DNA from: JASHPR01 sp963844655
GTDB taxonomy: Bacteria > Actinomycetota > Actinomycetes > Streptosporangiales > Streptosporangiaceae
Direction of reading: 5' to 3'
Assembly (NCBI GenBank): GCA_963844655.1
Contig: CAWJPA010000003.1
Coordinates: 854,882-918,881 of the forward strand
DNA length: 64,000 nucleotides
How positions within the stretch are numbered: position 1 is the first letter of the stretch; every line of letters starts with the position of its first letter. Made by a program: the position numbers and the translations under genes. The notes beneath the pieces were generated by a model, which saw only the letters and a list, made by a program, of their open reading frames with translations, did not search any database and was not told the origin of the DNA. Positions 1 through 7,547 of this stretch are shown in pieces.

Positions 1-26
1 CACCACGCCCCGGGCGGCGGCATTCC

Positions 27-97
27 CTCCCTGGCAGCGGATCCTGCCTCCGAGCGTCCGAAGCTCGGTTGCCCCAGTTCGACTCTGGGCGGGGAGA
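27..97 (+). tRNA. tRNA-like cloverleaf, anticodon CCG (Arg), compact D arm
   Basis: All four stems can be drawn. The acceptor is 27-33 with 90-96 (7 bp, one T-G pair), the D stem 34-37 with 44-47, the anticodon stem 51-55 with 63-67, and the T stem 73-77 with 85-89. The T loop TTCGACT fits the consensus. The anticodon loop GTCCGAA has T33, anticodon CCG and purine 37. The variable loop is 5 nt and the discriminator is A; CCA is not encoded. Oddities: no spacer between acceptor and D stem, so the near-universal U8 is absent, the D loop is only 6 nt, and 3 nt separate the D and anticodon stems. It may be a non-canonical or decaying tRNA-Arg; a chance fold is unlikely but possible. Confidence 0.55.
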
Positions 98-129
98 CGT
101 ACGGGTGTTCCGCTGTGCGCAGCAGAAAC

Positions 130-163
130 GGGCTGGCCCCGGCGCCATTGCCGAGGCCAGCCC
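130..163. terminator. GC-rich hairpin terminator
   Basis: A 9-bp perfect inverted repeat, GGGCTGGCC at 130-138 and GGCCAGCCC at 155-163, has a 16-nt loop. It lies just beyond the stop codon of the minus-strand serine protease and downstream of the plus-strand tRNA-like gene, so it could serve both directions. Confidence 0.6.
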
Positions 164-179
164 AGATCCCGCCCAGACC

Positions 180-1640
180 TTAGTCGGCGGGGCCGTTGGC
201 CAGCACCACCGTGGATGAACTGGTCTGGCCTGACCCGTCTGTCCAGGTGACGCTGACCTTGTCACCGGGGTGGTACTGCTGGAGCAGCGAGCTGAGATCG
301 TCGGGCGACGACACCGTGTGGCCGCCAACCGACTCGATCACATCGCCTGCGCCCAGCCCGGCCTTAGCGGCGGGCGAGCCGGAGAGCGCGCCCGAGATGG
401 CCGCGCCGCTGCTGGTCTGGCCGCTGTCGCCGCCGAAGCCGCTCTGCGCGGTGTCCTGGGACGCGACCTCCACGCCGAGGAAGCCGGTGGCGCCGATGTG
501 CACCGTGGCCGAGGCGTGGCCCGCCTCGATCTGGCTGGCGAGCGACAGCGCCCGGTTGATCGGGATCGCGAAGGCCTGCGTCGCGGTCTGCCCGGACGAG
601 GGCTGGCCCGACGACGATCCCCCGTCGGGGGACTGCCCGAACGGCGACTGGCCGGACCCTCCCTGCCCGGAGCCCCACTGGCCTGACCCCCACTGGTCGC
701 CCGGCCACTGTCCGTACGGGTCCTGGCTGGACGGAGACTGGCTCCCGGCTGCGGTCTCGGAGGCGGACGAGGCCGCGGTGTTGATGCCGACCACCTGCCC
801 GGCGGTGTTCACGAGCGCGCCGCCCGAGTCACCGGGCTGGATGGGCGCGTTGGTCTCGATCATCCCGGTGAGGTGCTCGGACGAGCCGCCGCCCTCGTCG
901 CTGGCGGTGATGGCCTGACCCAGGGCGGTGACGTGGCCGGGCGCGACCGACGGGGTCCCGCCCTTGCCGCCCGCGTTGCCCAGGGCGACAACCTTGTCGC
1001 CGGACTTGACCTGCGACGAATCGCCCAGGGTCACCGTGGTCAGACCCGAAGCGTTCTTGAGCTGTATCACCGCGACGTCGCGGGTCTTGTCGTAGCCGAC
1101 GACCGACGCCGTGTAGGTGTGGCCGTTGCCGATGTCGGTGACCTTGATCGACGTGGCGCCGTCGATCACGTGGTCGTTCGTCAGGATCTCACCCGTCGAG
1201 TTCAGCACCAGGCCGGTGCCCGCGGCTTCGGCGCCCTGGTAGCCGAGCGAGGACACGACGTCAACGAGTCCGGGGTCGGTTTTGGCCGCGATCTGGGACG
1301 TGGTGAGCGGCGTGCCCGCCGAGGCCAGCGCCCCGGAGGCACTCAGGCCCCAGGCCGTTCCGGCGCCGGCCACGACGAACGCGGCGGCGGCGGCCACCGC
1401 GACCCGGCTATAACGCCGGCGCTTGGACGGGCGGGCCGGCTCGTCGTCCCACCCGCGGTAGCCCTGCCAGCCGCCTGGGCCGGTCGGGCCGCCGGGACCG
1501 GTCCAGCCCCCGCTGCTGCTCCACCCGCCGGAACCCTCCGCGTGGCGCGGGGCATACGCGGGAGGAGGCGGCTGAGGCGGAGAAACCGGCTGTATCTCCG
1601 GGCGTCCGGCCGGGGCCGGCTGGTCCTGGTTCGTGCTCAT
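180..1640 (-). CDS. Membrane-anchored trypsin-like serine protease with PDZ domain (HtrA/DegP-like)
   Basis: 486 aa. A proline/glycine-rich cytoplasmic N-terminus (about residues 1-75) precedes a basic stretch and one transmembrane helix (about 78-105), so the catalytic part is extracellular. The S1C triad is visible: His in TNDHVIDGA, Asp in KTRDVAVIQL, and Ser in QPGDSGGALVN. A Gly/Ser/Gln/Pro linker of about 60 residues interrupts the protease C-terminus before FAIPINRALSLA. A PDZ domain follows (about 385-480, LGVEVASQD to the C-terminus). This is the usual actinobacterial envelope-stress protease layout. An AGGGGAG ribosome-binding site lies 8 nt before ATG 1640. The linker is longer and more repetitive than in most relatives. 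Confidence 0.93.
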   Translation of the reverse strand: MSTNQDQPAPAGRPEIQPVSPPQPPPPAYAPRHAEGSGGWSSSGGWTGPGGPTGPGGWQGYRGWDDEPARPSKRRRYSRVAVAAAAAFVVAGAGTAWGLSASGALASAGTPLTTSQIAAKTDPGLVDVVSSLGYQGAEAAGTGLVLNSTGEILTNDHVIDGATSIKVTDIGNGHTYTASVVGYDKTRDVAVIQLKNASGLTTVTLGDSSQVKSGDKVVALGNAGGKGGTPSVAPGHVTALGQAITASDEGGGSSEHLTGMIETNAPIQPGDSGGALVNTAGQVVGINTAASSASETAAGSQSPSSQDPYGQWPGDQWGSGQWGSGQGGSGQSPFGQSPDGGSSSGQPSSGQTATQAFAIPINRALSLASQIEAGHASATVHIGATGFLGVEVASQDTAQSGFGGDSGQTSSGAAISGALSGSPAAKAGLGAGDVIESVGGHTVSSPDDLSSLLQQYHPGDKVSVTWTDGSGQTSSSTVVLANGPAD

Positions 1641-1941
1641 GGAAAGGCTCCCCTTTGTGCTGATGCGTTACTTCGATAGTGGGGGCCCTGGCTGCGAGCC
1701 AACCCTGACGATCCGCTGAGTTAGCCTCAAGGATCCAGAGACACCGGCGGCCTTCAGCTAACGGTCAGGAAGTGTCCAGCGAACGGCCAGCCGCCGGGGC
1801 AGCGAAGGCCTGCCTGGGAGGCGGAGAAGCTGCGTGAGCGGCCGACACGCCGGCGCAGCGCAGGCTCAAACGGGTTTCGCCGGCGGCAGCGTCGGTAACG
1901 TTGACGATTACCTGCCGGATGAGCCAGAGGGTTGACCAGCA
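1641..1941. other. Divergent intergenic region
   Basis: 300 bp between the protease start and the start of the small protein at 1942. It must carry promoters for both directions. I see no clear -35/-10 pair or inverted repeat, and the only ORFs are short and unconvincing. Confidence 0.4.
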
Positions 1942-2322
1942 ATGGCGAATGAGGCAACGGAGCTCTCGGACCGCTGGATTCTCCCGCTACGGGGAAGCCG
2001 GGTAACGGGGATCGGCTGGGGGGACAGCGTCCGGTTCCAGCTGGAGCCGCCCGGCGAGGTAACCGTCGGCCCCGGCGCCTTGTTCACCGAGGGCCCGACG
2101 GCTGCTCCGGGGACCGAGGCGAAAACGCTCGGCCAGCTCGGTCATGACGAGGTCGAGCACTCTCGCGGCGCCCAGATCCTGTCCGCGGTCGCGTTCAAGA
2201 ACGGCGCGCTGCGCGTCGTGCTCGACAACGGCTGGCACCTGAACGTCCGTGCCGCCGAGCCTTTCGTGCCCGCCTCGGTCAAGGCCGGCGACGAAGTGAT
2301 CTGGTCGCGATCAGGCGGGTGA
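1942..2322 (+). CDS. Small hypothetical protein, DUF6188-like
   Basis: 126 aa, no signal peptide or membrane segment. The N-terminal WILPLRGSRVTGIGWGD and the later VAFKNGALRVVLDNGWHLNV resemble DUF6188-type actinobacterial proteins of unknown function, which are predicted beta-rich. This family assignment is from memory of the pattern and not verified. It ends 12 bp inside the convergent ATP-grasp gene. The ribosome-binding site before ATG 1942 is weak. Confidence 0.6.
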   Translation: MANEATELSDRWILPLRGSRVTGIGWGDSVRFQLEPPGEVTVGPGALFTEGPTAAPGTEAKTLGQLGHDEVEHSRGAQILSAVAFKNGALRVVLDNGWHLNVRAAEPFVPASVKAGDEVIWSRSGG

Positions 2323-3567
2323 CAGGCGGGCCGTCTCGTCGTTCAGCCACAGGCCGACCAGCCCGCGGAAGTGCTCGACGAACTGCTCCTGCTCGTTTGC
2401 GGGGTAGGTCGACCGCACGGTGTCGACGAGCAGCCGGTCGAACGCGGGGCCGCTGACCCAGTCGAGCACCCGGCGGTCGATGTCCGGCAGGTGCTTGTCG
2501 CAGAAGTCCCGGTAGGCGTCGACGTCGAAGTAGGCGTCGGCCAGCCGCCGGTACTCCGCCAGCTTCTGCCCGTAGTCGAGATCGGCCCGGTCGCTGATGT
2601 CGAAGTAGCACCGGGTGTCCTGGTCGATGCGCGGCCGCCTGCCGGTGGCCAGGCAGAACACGGTCCACTTCACCAGGGTCCGCATGGCCCAGGGGAAGTA
2701 GTAGTGCAGCGAGGTGAGCGACACGTCGGGGCAGGCGTTGGCGTAGTCGATGGGGTAGACGTCGCCGCCCTTGACCAGCATCTCGCAGGAGTTGAACTCC
2801 CAGCGGAAGAAGCTGTTCACCACCCGGGAGATCGTCACGACCTCGGTCCCGGCGTCCGGCTCGAGGAACTCGTAATCGACGCGGTACCGCTCGTGCATCG
2901 GCGCGTCCGGGTCGAACCGGACCACCATGGTCTCGGCGCCGATCGACAGCGCCCGCGCGAACGCGTCGAAGCCCTGAACCGACGCCTGCAGGTGCATCAG
3001 CATGCCGCCGGACTCGTCATAGGCGCGGTGCAGGTCGGCAGGAGTGTCGATCCGCGATACCCCGCGCCACCCGCCGCCGTCGTACGGCTTCATGTACAGC
3101 GGGTAGCCGATCTGCTCGGCCACCGCGTCCAGGTCGAACGCCTGGTTGTAGCGCTGTGACGTGAACGCGTACTTGTCGTGGTCGACCGGGTTCTTGTACG
3201 GGACCAGCACCGTCTCCGGGATCTTCAGGCCCAGCCGGATCATGGCGCAGTAGGCGGCGTGCTTCTCCATGGCCTGGAACGTGAACGGCGAGTTCAGCAG
3301 GTACACGTCGTCCATGAGCGCGGCCTTCTTGAGCCACTCCCGCGGGTGGTAGTACCAGTACGACAGCCGGTCGATGACCAGCCCGGTCCGCGGCCTGGCG
3401 CGGAGGAAGAACGGCTCGATGGTCAGCCGCTCGGTGGCGAAGCTGTGCTGCCGCCCGGCGTCGTCGCCCACCGGGCCGAGGCCGGCCATCAGGTGCTCGA
3501 ACGCGCGCGGCCAGTCCTCCTCGGTGCCGAGCAGCAGGCCAACCAGATGCCGGACTTCACCATCCAC
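2311..3567 (-). CDS. ATP-grasp-type ligase-like protein (operon gene 4)
   Basis: 418 aa. The region around residues 95-290 has ATP-grasp features: QAMEKHAAYCAMIRLGLKIPE typical of the pre-grasp hinge, the nucleotide lysine segment YPLYMKPYDGGGWRGVSRI, and an acidic metal-binding segment near EMLVKGGDVYPIDYANACPD, where the usual N/D metal ligands would lie. The last 120 residues are helical and do not match a domain I know. ATP-grasp enzymes join a carboxylate to an amine, thiol or hydroxyl through an acyl phosphate; the substrates here are unknown. It is the last of four co-directional genes (6834 to 2311), 129 bp after its upstream neighbour. Confidence 0.75.
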   Translation of the reverse strand: MDGEVRHLVGLLLGTEEDWPRAFEHLMAGLGPVGDDAGRQHSFATERLTIEPFFLRARPRTGLVIDRLSYWYYHPREWLKKAALMDDVYLLNSPFTFQAMEKHAAYCAMIRLGLKIPETVLVPYKNPVDHDKYAFTSQRYNQAFDLDAVAEQIGYPLYMKPYDGGGWRGVSRIDTPADLHRAYDESGGMLMHLQASVQGFDAFARALSIGAETMVVRFDPDAPMHERYRVDYEFLEPDAGTEVVTISRVVNSFFRWEFNSCEMLVKGGDVYPIDYANACPDVSLTSLHYYFPWAMRTLVKWTVFCLATGRRPRIDQDTRCYFDISDRADLDYGQKLAEYRRLADAYFDVDAYRDFCDKHLPDIDRRVLDWVSGPAFDRLLVDTVRSTYPANEQEQFVEHFRGLVGLWLNDETARLSPA

Positions 3568-3696
3568 GGGATCTCCCGGTCATAACGCGCAGGCAGGACA
3601 GTTACCCATCGGACGTTAGGCCGGACATGCCCGCCGTGTCGAGATGGGCGGGTGCGCCCGGTGGGGTGCCGGGCCTGACCGGGGCGCCGGGCGGGG

Positions 3697-4434
3697 TCAG
3701 GTGAGCTCCTCGAGGTAATGCGGCAACATCCGGCGCCAGGTGGGCCAGTCGTGCGCCCACTGCGGGCCCCAGTCGTCCACCCGGTTGGGTATCCCCTTCG
3801 CACCGAGCGCCGACGCCATCCGCCAGGACTCCCCGATGTCCTCCCACGCGCCCGCCCCGGCCGCGAGCACCACCCGCCGCTGCCTGAGCTGCTCCAGGTG
3901 CGTCCCGTCCAGCCCGGGCAGGAACTGCAGCGGCGCCGAGTAGTACAGGTCCTGGCTCCAGGCCTCGTCGTAGAACCGCTCGATCCGGTAGGTCCCGCTC
4001 ATGCCGACGGCCGCGGAGAACGCGTCAGGGAACCGGCACAGCATGGCCACGGCGTTGAACGCCCCGATCGACGCGCCGCCGACGATCACATCCAGCGCCT
4101 CGCCGCCGAGGTCCGCGTAGATCGCGGGCAGAACCTCCCACCGGATGCACTCCTGGAACTGGCTGAGCAGCCACAGGCGGTGCCCCACCGGGTCCGTCTT
4201 GGTCACCATCGCCTGCCCGGCCACGCTGTCCACCGAGTACAGCTTCACCTTGCCGCCGACCAGCAGGTCGCCGCACGCGTCGACGAGGCCGTTGCGCTCG
4301 ACTTCCTCGGCGTCGCCGCCCGCGGTCGGGAACACGAGCACCGGGCTGCCCCACGACCCCCACCGCACGACCGTGATCTCGCGCTGCAGTCGCGCGGAGT
4401 ACCAGCGCTCCCGAACCTTGGCCGCGTCACTCAT
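3697..4434 (-). CDS. Alpha/beta hydrolase, putative esterase (operon gene 3)
   Basis: 245 aa. Esterase D/PF00756-like fold: an N-terminal beta segment REITVVRWGSWGSPVLVFPT, the nucleophile elbow GGASIGAFNA (Ser near residue 120), and a possible catalytic His in AHDWPTWRRML near the C-terminus. No signal peptide, so likely cytoplasmic. Its ATG (4434) overlaps the stop of the upstream esterase by 8 nt, indicating translational coupling. Cleavage of an ester or thioester made by the neighbouring ATP-grasp enzymes is possible, but that is inference. Confidence 0.8.
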   Translation of the reverse strand: MSDAAKVRERWYSARLQREITVVRWGSWGSPVLVFPTAGGDAEEVERNGLVDACGDLLVGGKVKLYSVDSVAGQAMVTKTDPVGHRLWLLSQFQECIRWEVLPAIYADLGGEALDVIVGGASIGAFNAVAMLCRFPDAFSAAVGMSGTYRIERFYDEAWSQDLYYSAPLQFLPGLDGTHLEQLRQRRVVLAAGAGAWEDIGESWRMASALGAKGIPNRVDDWGPQWAHDWPTWRRMLPHYLEELT

Positions 4435-5614
4435 GCTGACCTGGGAAAATCCATGAGAACCCCTCCCGCAGGCGGTCGCGCCAATTCTCCCAGCTGTGCC
4501 CGTCGCGGGCCTCGGTGTAGCGGACGGTGATCCCCGCGGCCTCGAAAACCGGCACCATGGCCCGGTTCGGCACGATCAGCGGCTCGTACACGCCGCAGCT
4601 CACGAACGCCCGCCCGGCGACCCGGCGCGGGTCGGCGCGGAACCCGTTGACCAGCCGCACCACCGGCGCCAGCTCCGGCCGGCCGGTGTTCTCGGTGCCG
4701 TTGTCGGTGAACACGAACGACCCGGACTGCAGCAGCAGCGAGCCGTAGCGGCCCGGGTACCGGCACGCGGTGGACAGCGCGGCGACCCCGCCGAGGCTCG
4801 CGCCCATCAGGCACCGCGCGGGCGGCCCGGCCAGCGGGTACCTCGCCTCCAGGCGCGGCACGAGCTCGGTGGTCAGGAACCGGGCGTGCGCGGCCGAGTC
4901 CGCGTACTCGGCCAGGCGGTCGCCGGGGGACACGAACGCCGCGACGACCCCGGCCATGTCGCCCCGGCCGATGAGGTTGTCCAGCACCGTCTGCGCGGCC
5001 GCGTACTTGAGGTAGTCGCCGCCGTCGTGGACGATCAGCAGCGGGTACCTGGCGCCGCGCCGGAAGCCCGCGGGCAGGTAGACGGTGACCGCGCAGTCCC
5101 GCTGCAGGGCGCGGCTCGCCACCAGCACCTCGTCCAATGTGCCGTTACGCTCCTGCGCCCCCGGCTGTGTCCACTCCGGGGTCTCGTACCCGTGGGCAAA
5201 GCACACCGAGGTGCTGCCGAACGGGTTGTGCGCGAGATGCGGGTTCAGCGGGTCGTTGAACCGCTCGCGCTGCCCGCCGCGGCTGGTCTCGAGCTGATAC
5301 TCGACCCGGGAGCCTTCCGGCAGGTCGATGATCACGTACCACAGGTCGGTGCCGTCCACCCGCCGCAACGGGACCGGCCCGTGGAACCGGAAGATCCCGT
5401 GATGGAGCACGACCTCGTCGGCCTCGCCCCGGTACAGGAACGTGCAGCGGGTTCCCTCGACGATGGGCGCGGTGCGCCGGGCCAGGAACCGGCTCACGGC
5501 GGCGCTGTTGAGCGGCGTGCGCGCGATGAGCCGGTTGATGGCGAGCCTGCGGCTGGCCGTGTCGGCGACGGCCGGTGCCGCGACGTCCGGCCGTGGGGCG
5601 GCGTCCACCGTCAC
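4427..5614 (-). CDS. Enterochelin-esterase-like alpha/beta hydrolase (operon gene 2)
   Basis: 395 aa from GTG 5614, whose GTGA overlaps the stop of the upstream ATP-grasp gene. An N-terminal E-set/CBM48-like domain (GTRCTFLYRGEADEVVLHHG, WYVIIDLPEGSRVEYQL) is followed by a Fes-type esterase domain with YPLLIVHDGGDYLKYA, the nucleophile elbow CLMGASLGGVAAL (Ser near 270) and a C-terminal catalytic-type DGHSWENWR. This layout matches trilactone or siderophore esterases, but there is no siderophore transport or synthesis gene here. Longer upstream in-frame starts lie inside the ATP-grasp gene and are unlikely. Confidence 0.85.
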   Translation of the reverse strand: MTVDAAPRPDVAAPAVADTASRRLAINRLIARTPLNSAAVSRFLARRTAPIVEGTRCTFLYRGEADEVVLHHGIFRFHGPVPLRRVDGTDLWYVIIDLPEGSRVEYQLETSRGGQRERFNDPLNPHLAHNPFGSTSVCFAHGYETPEWTQPGAQERNGTLDEVLVASRALQRDCAVTVYLPAGFRRGARYPLLIVHDGGDYLKYAAAQTVLDNLIGRGDMAGVVAAFVSPGDRLAEYADSAAHARFLTTELVPRLEARYPLAGPPARCLMGASLGGVAALSTACRYPGRYGSLLLQSGSFVFTDNGTENTGRPELAPVVRLVNGFRADPRRVAGRAFVSCGVYEPLIVPNRAMVPVFEAAGITVRYTEARDGHSWENWRDRLREGFSWIFPGQHE

Positions 5615-6834
5615 GACGCGTACACGTGCAGGGTCCGCCCCACGGCGTCGAGCATCCCGCGCAGCGTGTCGTAGTCGGGGTGGCGCATCCGCACGTAGGC
5701 GTTGGCCATGTACCCGGCCTCGACGGGCTGGGTCGGCGTGCCAGGTTCTGGCAGAGACGCGTCGATCACCCATTCGTCGAACTGTTCCCGCAGCTCGTCC
5801 ACGCCCGAGTACCCGGTGATGGCGCCGTCCTGATCGGGGCGGAGTGCCACGATGCCACTGGCGTAATGGCGCGAAGGCGATGAGCCGGTCTCGCCGCGGG
5901 TGATCGCGCTGGCCCACGCCCGGTAGACGTCCATGTCATTACCCGCGGAGTACAGATCCCAGGCCCCGACCCCGGGCGGGCGGCACCCGATCTCGGAGAA
6001 CTTCAGTCCCTTCGGCCCGAAGAACCACTCCATATGCGTGGCCGACGTCTCGATCCCGAGCGCGGTGATCACGCGCTGCCCCATCTCGCGCAGCTCGCCG
6101 TACTCCGGCGCGGTATCGATCCGGTTGGTCGAGACGAACTGCGGCGAGATCCACCGCGCCCGCATCGCGTCGAGCACGTTCGGGTAGTAGTGCGACGCGA
6201 AGTCGGCCGCGACCGCGCCGTTGATCGTGATGGTGTCGTAGAACCCCTCGTGCCCCTCGATGAACTCCTCCACCGCGATCGACTCCGCGCCCTGGCCGCC
6301 GAACACGCCGAGCGCGTGGTCGAGGCCGGCCGCATCGTCGGCGCGCATCGTGTCCAGCGCGCCAGCGCCGCTGCGCGGCTTGAGGATCACCGGGTACCCG
6401 GTCTGCTCGGCGAACGCGCGCACCTCGTCGGCGCTGTTCGCCGCGGCCGACGCGGCGGTCGGCACGCCCGCCTCGCGCAGCGCCTGCTTCATCGACGGCT
6501 TGTCGCGGCACAGCCAGGCCGTCCGGTACGACGTGCCGGGGATCGAGCACGCCTCCCTGACCTGCGCCACCGGCAGCGTGTGGGCCTCGACCGTGGCCTC
6601 GAGCCTGTCCACCCACATCTTGTCCTGCGCCGCCCGCACGGCCCAGGTCAGCGCGTCGGTGTCGGTGACCGACGAGATCTGCTGGTAGTGGTCCAGCCAG
6701 CCCTTGAGCTGGTCGTCCAGCGCGTCGGCCGGGTACTCGCCGACGCCGATCACCGTCGCACCGGACTCGGCCAGCGCCCGGGCGAACTGGCGCTGGTTGG
6801 CCGGGAAGAACGGCTCGACGAACACGACATTCAT
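5611..6834 (-). CDS. ATP-grasp domain protein (operon gene 1)
   Basis: 407 aa from ATG 6834 (a second ATG lies at 6843). The N-terminal pre-grasp Rossmann part is MNVVFVEPFFPANQRQFARA. Next come KPSMKQALREAGVPTAAS, the ATP-binding YPVILKPRSGAGALDTMR, EEFIEGHEGFYDTITINGA, and the Mg-binding region MEWFFGPKGLKFSEIGCRPP. It belongs to the carbamoyl-phosphate-synthase-like ATP-grasp group and probably makes an amide or peptide-like bond. It is the first gene of a four-gene operon and is coupled to the esterase by a GTGA overlap. The two ATP-grasp genes of the operon are only distantly alike, so they are probably not recent duplicates. Confidence 0.85.
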   Translation of the reverse strand: MNVVFVEPFFPANQRQFARALAESGATVIGVGEYPADALDDQLKGWLDHYQQISSVTDTDALTWAVRAAQDKMWVDRLEATVEAHTLPVAQVREACSIPGTSYRTAWLCRDKPSMKQALREAGVPTAASAAANSADEVRAFAEQTGYPVILKPRSGAGALDTMRADDAAGLDHALGVFGGQGAESIAVEEFIEGHEGFYDTITINGAVAADFASHYYPNVLDAMRARWISPQFVSTNRIDTAPEYGELREMGQRVITALGIETSATHMEWFFGPKGLKFSEIGCRPPGVGAWDLYSAGNDMDVYRAWASAITRGETGSSPSRHYASGIVALRPDQDGAITGYSGVDELREQFDEWVIDASLPEPGTPTQPVEAGYMANAYVRMRHPDYDTLRGMLDAVGRTLHVYAS

Positions 6835-7241
6835 GCCAGGCATGCTATCCGGGAGCGATCTTTGAGACGCCCCCCGAACGCGGCAGTTCCCCCAGCGCTC
6901 CGGGGCCGAGTACTCATGGTGAGTGGCCGTCAGCCGGTGCCGAGGGTGAAGAAGATCATCCCGGGTCAGGACGGAGCCCGTCGTCCCTATTCTATTCCTT
7001 ATCGCGGTTGCCGCCGGCCCAATTGTGGCTTGTAGGTTCTTATCTTGCCTCCTACTTCGGTAAGTCAGGCATGTTACACCAGCAAGGTTGCTAGGAAGGC
7101 TTAGCTCTTTATCACGCGGATGAATAATAAGGACTCGCCGGGGGCTCAAAGAACCAAGAAACACCCCACCTCAAGGATAACATTATCCGTAGGCACGGTG
7201 TTATTCGAAGGTTCACTTACCACCTATAAACGATCACTACA
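6835..7241. other. AT-richer intergenic region upstream of the ATP-grasp operon
   Basis: About 400 bp of markedly lower GC than the flanks (for example around 6985-7005 and 7065-7240). It should hold the operon promoter. It also holds two short ORFs: a plus-strand 39-codon frame at 6916-7035 and a minus-strand 28-codon frame ending in an ATGA overlap with ATG 6834. Neither has a good ribosome-binding site, so I do not call them genes. Confidence 0.4.
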
Positions 7242-7283
7242 GAATCGGAGGGGGTCAACCGACGGGTCGACCCCCTCCGATTC
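7242..7283 (-). terminator. Strong hairpin terminator of the DUF397 gene
   Basis: Perfect 15-bp inverted repeat, GAATCGGAGGGGGTC at 7242-7256 and its complement at 7269-7283, with a 12-nt loop. It begins 31 bp past the DUF397 stop codon. On the minus strand no long T run follows, so it may act as a GC-hairpin terminator or an RNA-stabilising end. Confidence 0.65.
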
Positions 7284-7314
7284 GACGCCGCAATCAGTGG
7301 CACGATCCGGGCGC

Positions 7315-7545
7315 TCAGAACAATAGATCGTCGAACTCGCCCTTCTTCGCCCCATCGAGAAATGCACTGAATTCGTTTGGCGTATAGACAAGTACTGGGC
7401 CGCCGGGATCTTTTGAGTCTCTCACGGCGATTTTGCCAGCAACGGAGGCTATCTCGACGCAGGATCCGTTGGTTGTGCTGCGCTGTGCTTTGCGCCAAAC
7501 GAGAGCCATGCGCTCCGAAGTAGTTAATGTCATCTTTCTTCGCAT
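7315..7545 (-). CDS. DUF397 domain protein
   Basis: 76 aa. It has the diagnostic DUF397 pattern: ALVWRKAQRSTTNGSCVEIA, then IAVRDSKDPGGPVLVYTPNEFSAFLDGAKKG. The family consists of small actinobacterial proteins, almost always encoded beside an HTH-DUF5753 regulator (the WhiJ/BldB-type modules), and probably acts as a modulator of that regulator. AGGAAGG precedes ATG 7545. The HTH gene ends 2 nt upstream as read. Confidence 0.9.
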   Translation of the reverse strand: MRRKMTLTTSERMALVWRKAQRSTTNGSCVEIASVAGKIAVRDSKDPGGPVLVYTPNEFSAFLDGAKKGEFDDLLF

Positions 7546-7547
7546 CG

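Noticed and set aside
1754..1957. 67-codon minus-strand ORF in the 1.6-1.9 kb gap
   Set aside because: No ribosome-binding site, no domain, and it overlaps the start of a better-supported plus-strand gene.
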